Positions 1-5,711 of a stretch of 41,757 nucleotides of DNA are shown one piece after another; position 1 is the stretch's first letter, and the number at the start of each line of letters is the position of its first letter. The position numbers and the translations under genes are program-made. The notes beneath the pieces are model-generated. The model saw only the letters and a program-made list of their open reading frames with translations, had not been told where the DNA came from and did not search any database. The stretch comes from a virus, in IMG/VR virus record IMGVR_UViG_3300030329_000964, positions 1 to 41,757 of that record; one strand, 5' to 3'.

Positions 1-86
1 AGTTTCTTTGGCCCAAAATCGACAAGGATAAGTACATGGTTAATGACCGAAAGCCACGTAACGATTTTTTAAAAGTAGTTAAATGA
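1..86 (+). CDS. 3' end of the unknown gene downstream of integrase (duplicate copy)
   Basis: This is the last part of the gene seen whole at 41373-41744, repeated here because the contig ends overlap. Reading continues to a TGA at 84-86. It should be joined to the other copy and not counted as a separate gene. Confidence 0.85.
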   Translation, partial: FLWPKIDKDKYMVNDRKPRNDFLKVVK

Positions 87-99
87 AAGGAGAAACTAA
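1..99. repeat. 99-bp direct terminal repeat, left copy
   Basis: Bases 1-99 are identical to 41659-41757. The repeat starts in the middle of a coding region and ends at the last base before a start codon, which is unlike the non-coding terminal repeats of T7. A length of 99 also equals a common assembler k-mer. I read it as the overlap of a circular contig, so the genome has 41,658 unique bases; a real terminal redundancy is less likely. Confidence 0.9.
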
Positions 100-303
100 A
101 TGACAAATGAACCTAATGTTAGACATGAGATTGCTATGGCCCAAGACGCTTTGGTTAGAGCATCACGAAACAAGAAGAAAGATAAGCCAATCGCAGAGGC
201 GAGGTCTTGGTTATCTCTCGCCCAAAACAAAATCCATGAGATTGTGAAAGTAGAGGTACGACATTTACGTTTAAGAGAAGAACTAATAATGAGGTCTAAA
301 TAA
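100..303 (+). CDS. small charged protein of unknown function, lysogeny block
   Basis: A 67-residue protein preceded by a strong AAAGGAG 8 bases before the ATG. It is rich in Lys, Arg and Glu, appears helical throughout and has no signal peptide or membrane segment. I recognise no family. It lies 13 bases after the 41373-41744 gene on the circular map, and its TAA is followed immediately by the ATG of the phosphate-transporter-like gene. The three genes downstream of integrase therefore look like one transcription unit. It could be cargo carried next to the attachment site or a small regulator; the sequence does not decide. Confidence 0.75.
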   Translation: MTNEPNVRHEIAMAQDALVRASRNKKKDKPIAEARSWLSLAQNKIHEIVKVEVRHLRLREELIMRSK

Positions 304-747
304 ATGAGATATTGGGATACACCTATAGTCCAGATAAGCATAGGGCTGGTTGTATTTTACTTTGGTCTAAAGATGTTTGCTGGCGGTATGAAATCCTTGG
401 GAAACGTGGATCACCTTGAGTGGTTTACGCATAATCCCTATTGGATGTTCTTAGGTGGTTTTCTATGTACGTTGGCATGGCAATCCAGTTCACTTAGTAC
501 AACCGCAATAATTGCTTTAGTGGCAAGTGGGTTCTTACCCCTGCCTTCTGCCATAGCCGCTGTATTAGGGGCCAACATAGGAACGACAGGGACTATATGG
601 CTGGCAGGGTTACTGGTGTCGGACGGTATTCCTAGAGGAGACACATTGAGAATAGCTATGGCACACACAGGAGCCAATCTGTTTATGGCTGTAGCGTTAC
701 TCCCGTGGGTCAACCACATAGCTAGGTTCATAGGAAGATATGGATAA
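304..747 (+). CDS. Na+/phosphate cotransporter-like membrane protein, single repeat
   Basis: A 147-residue, very hydrophobic protein with one complete Na/Pi-cotransporter II repeat (NptA / PF02690 type). Visible marks are GLKMFAGGMKSL near residues 21-32, the QSSS signature around residue 60, GANIGTT around residues 89-95, and a final helix like those ending this domain (AMAHTGANLFMAVALLP). Known family members contain two such repeats in opposite membrane orientation, so this is half a usual transporter; it might work as a dimer, with a host protein, or not as a transporter. It follows the 100-303 gene without a gap and has GAGG upstream. The stop codon overlaps a 15-bp palindrome at 744-758. 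It lies between integrase and the candidate attP, a common place for cargo genes. A role in phosphate uptake during infection or lysogeny is inference. Confidence 0.8.
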   Translation: MRYWDTPIVQISIGLVVFYFGLKMFAGGMKSLGNVDHLEWFTHNPYWMFLGGFLCTLAWQSSSLSTTAIIALVASGFLPLPSAIAAVLGANIGTTGTIWLAGLLVSDGIPRGDTLRIAMAHTGANLFMAVALLPWVNHIARFIGRYG

Positions 748-758
748 AGTAACTTTAG
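744..758. repeat. dispersed palindrome, ATAAAGTAACTTTAG
   Basis: One base from consensus. It overlaps the stop codon of the cotransporter-like gene and lies just before the GGGCCA repeats and attP. Confidence 0.85.
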
Positions 759-792
759 TGGGCCAAAGTACAGGATACTGGAAACCTATTTA

Positions 793-822
793 GATGGGGC
801 CACGGATAACAGGATGGGGCCA
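793..822. repeat. direct repeats GATGGGGCCA, possible integrase arm sites
   Basis: GATGGGGCCA occurs at 793-802 and again at 813-822, exactly 20 bases apart, with a related GGGCCAAA at 760-767. Tyrosine integrases commonly bind short direct repeats flanking the core site. The attP core begins about 50 bases further on. Assignment is by position only. Confidence 0.4.
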
Positions 823-872
823 AATGCCTTTGCAAACGCCAAATAAGCCAGTAAAACACAGTTCAGCACAAT

Positions 873-916
873 GCCTAGGTGGCGGAATTGGTAGACGCGC
901 AGGTTTCAGGTACCTG
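873..916 (+). other. attP: candidate attP core: 5' half of tRNA-Leu(CAG)
   Basis: These 44 bases read as the first half of a bacterial leucine tRNA: acceptor strand GCCTAGG, the D-arm region, and a full anticodon arm with five pairs (CAGGT with ACCTG at 900-904 and 912-916) around a seven-base loop with anticodon CAG at 907-909. There is no T arm and no CCTAGGC to close the acceptor stem, so it is not a working tRNA. Integrase-bearing T7-like marine phages such as cyanophage P-SSP7 are known to carry a stretch of about 42 bases identical to a host tRNA-Leu gene near integrase, proposed as attP. By analogy this is the attachment core, implying integration into a host tRNA-Leu gene. Confidence 0.75.
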
Positions 917-967
917 TCCTGTGGCTTTCCCCTTGTGAAACTATAGCTTAAATGCTAATGATCGACA

Positions 968-998
968 AACCCAAGGCTGGGAGGCTTTGGGTTCTTTT
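968..998 (+). terminator. rho-independent terminator after the lysogeny block
   Basis: AACCCAAGGC pairs with GCTTTGGGTT (ten pairs, one G-T) around a six-base loop and is followed by CTTTTT. It lies downstream of the integrase transcription unit and attP, and upstream of the RNA polymerase gene. Confidence 0.8.
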
Positions 999-1004
999 TG
1001 GTGT

Positions 1005-1022
1005 AGGGGGTGTACCCCTTTT
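1005..1022 (+). terminator. second short terminator-like hairpin
   Basis: AGGGG pairs with CCCCT across a five-base loop and is followed by a short T run. It is weak alone, but with the hairpin just upstream it makes a tandem pair. Confidence 0.5.
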
Positions 1023-1102
1023 CCTGAAGTTTCTCACGTAAGACGGTTTTAAGAAAAGTTATGGGAAAGGTATACATCATCTACACCGACTACATCATAG
1101 CT

Positions 1103-1117
1103 TTAAAGCTACTTTAT
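1103..1117. repeat. dispersed palindrome, TTAAAGCTACTTTAT
   Basis: Intergenic copy, about 85 bases before the RNA polymerase start and 38 bases before the phage-promoter-like element. A protein bound here could control the polymerase gene. Confidence 0.85.
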
Positions 1118-1154
1118 GCTTACGGCCACGGTGGCACACAAAGGGGCAAAATCT

Positions 1155-1181
1155 AATTAACACCCAATACTGAACAAAAGA
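1155..1181 (+). promoter_or_regulatory. candidate phage RNA polymerase promoter, RNA polymerase leader copy
   Basis: AATTAACACCCAAT followed by ACTGAACAAAAGA. The same 14-base core recurs at 3817 and 36302, and with one change at 12741. This copy lies 22 bases before the gene's ribosome binding site region. It resembles T7 promoters only in the AATTAA start and in scale. Confidence 0.6.
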
Positions 1182-1202
1182 GAACATCGAAAGGAGAACA
1201 CA

Positions 1203-3791
1203 ATGAGTAACCTAAAGAAGCTCGTAAGAGAGCAGATTGAATTAGAACATGGGATGAGGGAAGGGGGTATAAAAAGGTATGAAGATAATTTTAGGTTTCA
1301 CGTAAGGAGTAACACTACGTCCGACTCATTGGTAGGCCAGCATGTACTCAAGGAATTAGTACATAAGGTACACACTGAGTTAGACCAAAGGATCACAAAG
1401 GTTCTATCTGGTGGGGCTGGTCGAAGATCAAGCGCAATCAAGTTACTAAAAGATCAAGACCTCAAGACAATCTCATATCTAGCTCTACGTGGTATCCTCA
1501 ACTTCATCACAAAGATGAACAGTGCGACGACGGTGTATATGTATGTTGGTGGAATGGTTGAAGATGAAATTCTTCTAGCTGATTTTCGAGAGCAAGACGA
1601 GAAACTATTCAAACGTCTTTATCGGTTATCTAAGGAAAGGTTCGCTGTCGAATATAAGCGTCAACTGTTTCTCAATGTAGGCATGAAGGAGAACATTAAA
1701 TTCAGACGATGGACTAAAACTGAACGTGCGCTTGTAGGTGCATACCTTGTTGAAGCTGTCATTGAGTCTACGGGTTTAATTAAAGAGGAAGTACAGCCTG
1801 TGCATAAAGGGCGTGGTAAGATGTATCGTGAGAAATTTCTTATGCCTACCCCTGAGTGTATGACCTTCATCGACCAATACCACCATTCTGTAAATTCTCT
1901 TTTCCTTTTGTATGAACCGATGATTGTCGAGCCTCGCCCGTGGAACGGGGTTTTCGGCGGTGGTTATCTTAGCCGACACGTTAAGCCCCTACGTTTGGTC
2001 AAAAGCTACAGCGAGGGTTATCTTGAAGAACTCAAACACTGGAAGATGCCAATGGTGTACCAAGCGGTCAATGATCTTCAGTCTGTACCGTTTGTTGTCG
2101 ATGATTGGATGCTCGACATTCAGTTTCAACTTCAGGAGTCCAATGCAACTTGGGCAGGGATACCAGCCACGTACAATGAAGATGAACCACCACGGCCTGA
2201 ACAGTTAGAAAACGAAAGTGATGCCGATTACGAGGAAAAGGTTCGTGTTTGGCGCAGAGAGGTCACACAAGTTAAGAAGGCTAACAGAGAACTTTACAGT
2301 AAACGTGCCGCCTTTGTGCAAACTCTGGTTACAGCCCGAAAGTTTAGTAAATACGAAAAATTCTTCATCCCCATCCAACTTGATTTTCGAGGCAGAGCCT
2401 ATTGTGTGTCGAATTTTAATTACCAAGGTTCTGACCACATGAAATCCCTTATTCGTTTTGAAAGGGGTAAGCCTTTAGGTGAGCATGGTGCTAACTGGTT
2501 GGCGATACATCTAGCTAACCTCGCGTCGAATGTAGCTGACGTAAAACTAGACAAGCTTTCATTCGAGGAACGTGTAGATTGGGTTTATGACAACACAGAC
2601 ATGATTGTGTCGTGGGCTGATGATCCCCTCACCAATCGCCAATGGGCTGAAGCTGGAAAGAAGGCGAGGTTCCAACTACTACAGGCCGCTAAAGAATGGG
2701 CAGGGTACGTGCGTGAAGGTGATAGCTTTGTCAGTAACGTGATAGTAGCTATGGATGCGTCATGTTCTGGCCTTCAGCATTTCGCTTGTGGCCTCCGATG
2801 TGAGGAAACAGGGGGTCAAGTCAATCTCATCCCGAATGATAAGCCTTATGATTTTTACCAGACGATTGCGGATAAAGTGGCTTTATCTGTTAAGCATGAT
2901 GCTGAACACGGTGATGAGAAGGATAAAACCTACGCAAAGGCATGGCTCGAATACGGATGTGAAAGTCGTGACCTCTATAAACGCAATGCCATGACCTACA
3001 GCTATTCGAGTCGTATCTATGGATTCAAGGAGCAAATCTTAGAAGATCACCTTGGGCCACGATTCAAGGAACTGTGTTCTTGGAAACGGAGATTGGACAA
3101 TGCGAAAAACAAAGGGGTTTCGTCTGTCCAGATTGTAGCTTTAGAGCAACAGAAGCCTCTGTGGCCTTTCGAGGGTTCTGGTCACAAAGAGGCCATGTAT
3201 CTTGCCAAGCACGTTTGGGATGCACTGACAAAAACTGTAGTCAAAGCATCTGAAGGTATGGAATGGTTACGTGCCGTCGCCATGATTGCATCTAAATCTG
3301 ACCTACCTCTGCGCTGGAATACGCCTGTGAATTTCCCGATTCTTCAAGCCTATTGGAAAGAAGAAGGTCACAGAGTAGACACGTATCTTCACGGTTCAAA
3401 GCGGCTACGGTTTACGATTTCGGAAGAAACCGACAAGATTAATACACTACGCCAATCCAACGCTGTCTCGCCAAATTTCATCCACGGCAACGACAGTAGC
3501 CACATGATGCTGACCGTCATTCGATCATTCCAAGGCGGCATTAAAGAAGTCGCTTGTGTCCATGATTCATTCGGTTGCCTTGCGTCTGACATGGGTGGTG
3601 ACGAAGGTTTCTTTTTGACGATACGCGATGCTTTGGTGGAGATGTATTCCACGATTGATGTGTTCGATCATTTTGCGACAGAGATAAAACTCCAATTACC
3701 TGAAAGTCGTAGAAAGCTAATACCACCAGCCCCAAAGCAAGGTAGTTTGGATTTATCTCAAATCACGTTTTCACGCTATTGTTTTGCCTAA
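1203..3791 (+). CDS. T7-type single-subunit DNA-directed RNA polymerase
   Basis: An 862-residue polymerase, close to the 883 residues of T7 gp1, which transcribes the middle and late phage genes. The palm motif MDASCSGLQHFA carries the first catalytic Asp (D518). The fingers motif KRNAMTYSYSS begins at K593, and the second catalytic Asp is D788 in VHDSFG. The protein ends in YCFA, matching the Phe-Ala C-terminal foot of T7 RNA polymerase. AAAGGAG precedes the ATG by eight bases. The gene stands alone behind two terminators, a palindrome and a promoter-like element, so its expression may be controlled separately from the early genes. Its promoter preference is probably the repeated AATTAACACCCAAT element; that is inference. 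Confidence 0.97.
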   Translation: MSNLKKLVREQIELEHGMREGGIKRYEDNFRFHVRSNTTSDSLVGQHVLKELVHKVHTELDQRITKVLSGGAGRRSSAIKLLKDQDLKTISYLALRGILNFITKMNSATTVYMYVGGMVEDEILLADFREQDEKLFKRLYRLSKERFAVEYKRQLFLNVGMKENIKFRRWTKTERALVGAYLVEAVIESTGLIKEEVQPVHKGRGKMYREKFLMPTPECMTFIDQYHHSVNSLFLLYEPMIVEPRPWNGVFGGGYLSRHVKPLRLVKSYSEGYLEELKHWKMPMVYQAVNDLQSVPFVVDDWMLDIQFQLQESNATWAGIPATYNEDEPPRPEQLENESDADYEEKVRVWRREVTQVKKANRELYSKRAAFVQTLVTARKFSKYEKFFIPIQLDFRGRAYCVSNFNYQGSDHMKSLIRFERGKPLGEHGANWLAIHLANLASNVADVKLDKLSFEERVDWVYDNTDMIVSWADDPLTNRQWAEAGKKARFQLLQAAKEWAGYVREGDSFVSNVIVAMDASCSGLQHFACGLRCEETGGQVNLIPNDKPYDFYQTIADKVALSVKHDAEHGDEKDKTYAKAWLEYGCESRDLYKRNAMTYSYSSRIYGFKEQILEDHLGPRFKELCSWKRRLDNAKNKGVSSVQIVALEQQKPLWPFEGSGHKEAMYLAKHVWDALTKTVVKASEGMEWLRAVAMIASKSDLPLRWNTPVNFPILQAYWKEEGHRVDTYLHGSKRLRFTISEETDKINTLRQSNAVSPNFIHGNDSSHMMLTVIRSFQGGIKEVACVHDSFGCLASDMGGDEGFFLTIRDALVEMYSTIDVFDHFATEIKLQLPESRRKLIPPAPKQGSLDLSQITFSRYCFA

Positions 3792-3815
3792 ATAGTAGCT
3801 TTAAAGAGACTTTTT
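3791..3815. repeat. degenerate palindromes upstream of the replication module
   Basis: AATAGTAGCTTTAA and then TTAAAGAGACTTTTT lie back to back, sharing part of CTTTAAAG. Each departs from the 15-bp consensus at one to three positions. They touch the promoter-like element at 3817. Confidence 0.4.
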
Positions 3816-3816
3816 G

Positions 3817-3843
3817 AATTAACACCCAATCTTGAATAAAAGA
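3817..3843 (+). promoter_or_regulatory. candidate phage RNA polymerase promoter, replication module
   Basis: AATTAACACCCAAT followed by CTTGAATAAAAGA, between the RNA polymerase gene and the ssDNA-binding protein gene. In T7, class II promoters begin the comparable gene group. Confidence 0.6.
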
Positions 3844-3875
3844 CAGAAACCTGAAACCGAAAGGAGAAATAAATT

Positions 3876-4496
3876 ATGGCTCGTCAAACAACAAAACTCT
3901 GGTCGCCTCGCGGCGAACTCAAATACCCCCACCTTGTTCAGCCCGATACGAAATTCGATGCTGATGGGGTCTACTCAACGAAAATCGTTATCGCATCTGA
4001 AAACTGTCAAGAATTTATGGAGTCGATTGATGGCATCGTTCAGAAAGGGTTCGACAAATGGGCTGGCGAGAATAAAGCCAAGGCAAAAAAGACACGCAAG
4101 ATTTTACCGTGGTCGGATGAAATTGATGATGATGGTAACGAGACAGGCAACATCGTTTTCAACTTCAAAGTTAAAGCTAAAGGACAAAACAAAAGTGGCG
4201 AAACTTGGGATAATAAAGTAGCTCTTATCGACTCCAAGGGTGCGCCAGTATCGGGTGTCAATCCTTGGTCTGGAACTGTTGCCCGTGTCGGTGTCGAGAT
4301 TGGTGATCCCGATTTCCCATATGCTAACCCTGCTGGCGTTGGTGTTCCTGTGCGTTTGAAAATCTGCAAGATCATCGAACTCAAAGCTGGCAATAACGGT
4401 ACGGCTGGTTTTGACGTTGAAGCTGAAGATGGCTTTTCCGCAGATCAAGTCGAGGAAGATAGCTTTGAAGAAACGGACGACAACGACGATCTCTAA
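3876..4496 (+). CDS. single-stranded DNA-binding protein, T7 gp2.5-like
   Basis: A 206-residue protein, close to T7 gp2.5 (232 residues), expected to coat single-stranded DNA and to contact polymerase and helicase at the replication fork. The start MARQTTKLWSPRGELKYPHL is typical of this family in marine podophages, and the protein ends in a strongly acidic tail (EEDSFEETDDNDDL), the hallmark of gp2.5-type proteins. AAAGGAG precedes the ATG. It is the first gene of the replication operon, followed by endonuclease I in overlapping frame. The position before endonuclease I matches T7 gene order, which supports the assignment where sequence similarity to T7 itself is low. Confidence 0.85.
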   Translation: MARQTTKLWSPRGELKYPHLVQPDTKFDADGVYSTKIVIASENCQEFMESIDGIVQKGFDKWAGENKAKAKKTRKILPWSDEIDDDGNETGNIVFNFKVKAKGQNKSGETWDNKVALIDSKGAPVSGVNPWSGTVARVGVEIGDPDFPYANPAGVGVPVRLKICKIIELKAGNNGTAGFDVEAEDGFSADQVEEDSFEETDDNDDL

Positions 4497-4929
4497 GCCT
4501 GTCGTAAGTCGTTATCGCACGAAGTCCCAAACATTTCAGAAAGTAACTGCTGAATTTAATGGGGTTTCGTGCGATTTCCGTTCAGGCTTAGAATATAAAG
4601 TAGCTTTATACCTCGACAAGCAGGGTGTGAAGTTTGAATTTGAACCCCATAAAATTAAATACGAAGTCCCTGCAAAGTCTCGTAACTATCTACCTGACTT
4701 TGTTCTTCCAAACGGTATCTACTTGGAAGTGAAGGGACGTTTTGACTCCAAAGACCGACAGAAAATGAAACTGGTTAAGGCTTCAAACCCTGACCTAGAT
4801 ATTCGTTTTCTTTTTGCCAATGCCAAAACCCGTTTAAATCGGTCATCAAAAACCACGTATGCCATGTGGTCTGACAAGAACGGTTTTCCTTGGTGTGAGA
4901 AAAAGGTTCCGTTCTCATGGATACTGTAG
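4429..4929 (+). CDS. endonuclease I (Holliday junction resolvase), T7 gp3-like
   Basis: About 166 residues from the ATG at 4429; a TTG at 4411 would add six. The core aligns by eye with T7 gp3: FRSGLEYKV with catalytic Glu (E55), LPDFVLPNG with Asp (D90) and YLEVKG with Glu and Lys (E100, K102). T7 gp3 resolves branched DNA and helps break down host DNA. The N-terminal 40 residues are basic and Thr-rich, longer than in T7, and lie inside the preceding gene with no clear ribosome binding site, so the start is uncertain and translation is probably coupled. A palindrome at 4595-4609 encodes Lys-Val-Ala-Leu just after the catalytic Glu. The stop overlaps the next gene by 13 bases. Confidence 0.9.
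   Translation: MAFPQIKSRKIALKKRTTTTISKPVVSRYRTKSQTFQKVTAEFNGVSCDFRSGLEYKVALYLDKQGVKFEFEPHKIKYEVPAKSRNYLPDFVLPNGIYLEVKGRFDSKDRQKMKLVKASNPDLDIRFLFANAKTRLNRSSKTTYAMWSDKNGFPWCEKKVPFSWIL
4595..4609. repeat. dispersed palindrome, ATAAAGTAGCTTTAT
   Basis: Inside the endonuclease I gene, read as Tyr-Lys-Val-Ala-Leu-Tyr. Confidence 0.8.
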
Positions 4930-5711
4930 ATTTAGCATGGATGGCTGGATATTTGGATGGAGAAGGTTCGTTTGTACTGAACCATAATTCCATTCGGCTT
5001 CAGCTAGATAATACCTACTTACCATCACTTTTATTTTTCCGACAAAAATTTGGTGGAAGTATTCTTTTACCAAAACGTCAGAAAGGTAGGCCCGTATATC
5101 GTTGGGTCTTGGGGGGTAAACGACTTCAACCAATCCTTGAACTATTACTCCCGTATTTACGTGAGAAAAAACCTCAAGCTCAAATCTTAGCGGATTGGAA
5201 AGACTATTCAAAAAAGGAGCGCGAACATTTCCGTCAACTATTAGGGACTCTAAAAAGACCAGAGTATGCGCTTATGAGAGATACGACTGATTTAATAGTA
5301 ATACATTGTACTGCGACTCAAGCTAAGTCTGACATTGACATGGCTACCATCGACAAGTGGCATCGAAAACGAGGCTTCTTTAGTGCTGGTTATCACTTCT
5401 TAATTAAACGTGACGGTACTTTAGAAACAGGCCGCGAACTGAGTGAAGCTGGCGCACACGCTAAAGGCTTCAATCACAAATCAGTAGGTGTCGCACTCGC
5501 TGGTGGTGTCGATGCTGACTTAGAACCTGAAAACAATTTCAACCCCGAACAATTTGAAACTCTGAAAGCTCTGCTTGATGACCTTAAATCAAGATGGCCT
5601 GACGCTATGATCCTTGGTCATCGTGATCTCAAAGGTGTGACCAAAGCTTGTCCAAGTTTCGATGTTCAAGAATGGATGGAGAGTGAATATGAGGGGGGAG
5701 CAATCGGTTAA
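4917..5711 (+). CDS. LAGLIDADG endonuclease-like domain fused to T7 lysozyme-type amidase
   Basis: A 264-residue open frame with two parts. Residues 1-110 look like a single-motif LAGLIDADG homing endonuclease (WMAGYLDGEGSF at 8-19, then the usual mixed strand-helix region). Residues 120-264 match T7 lysozyme (gp3.5, 151 residues), an N-acetylmuramoyl-L-alanine amidase that in T7 also inhibits the phage RNA polymerase. The zinc ligands are H130, H235 and C245, with active-site Y159 and K243. An in-frame ATG at 5274 (MRDTTDLIVIHC) would give an amidase of normal length, so separate expression is possible, though its ribosome binding site is weak. T7 lysozyme has no such N-terminal domain. The fusion may be a homing gene that inserted in front of the amidase and kept frame. 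Confidence 0.85.
   Translation: MDTVDLAWMAGYLDGEGSFVLNHNSIRLQLDNTYLPSLLFFRQKFGGSILLPKRQKGRPVYRWVLGGKRLQPILELLLPYLREKKPQAQILADWKDYSKKEREHFRQLLGTLKRPEYALMRDTTDLIVIHCTATQAKSDIDMATIDKWHRKRGFFSAGYHFLIKRDGTLETGRELSEAGAHAKGFNHKSVGVALAGGVDADLEPENNFNPEQFETLKALLDDLKSRWPDAMILGHRDLKGVTKACPSFDVQEWMESEYEGGAIG

Larger units (their letters stand above)
748..1202. other. 455-base gene-free region: attP candidate, terminators, RNA polymerase leader
   Basis: No plausible gene is present. In order it holds GGGCCA repeats (760-767, 793-802, 813-822), half of a tRNA-Leu (873-916), two hairpin terminators (968-998 and 1005-1022), a possible weak host promoter (TTTAAG at 1048, TATACA at 1071, spacing 17), a palindrome (1103-1117) and a phage-promoter-like element (1155-1181). 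This layout separates the lysogeny block from the RNA polymerase gene. Confidence 0.8.

Noticed and set aside
873-960. A complete tRNA-Leu gene
   Set aside because: The first 44 bases fit well, but no T arm and no complementary acceptor strand follow within about 100 bases.
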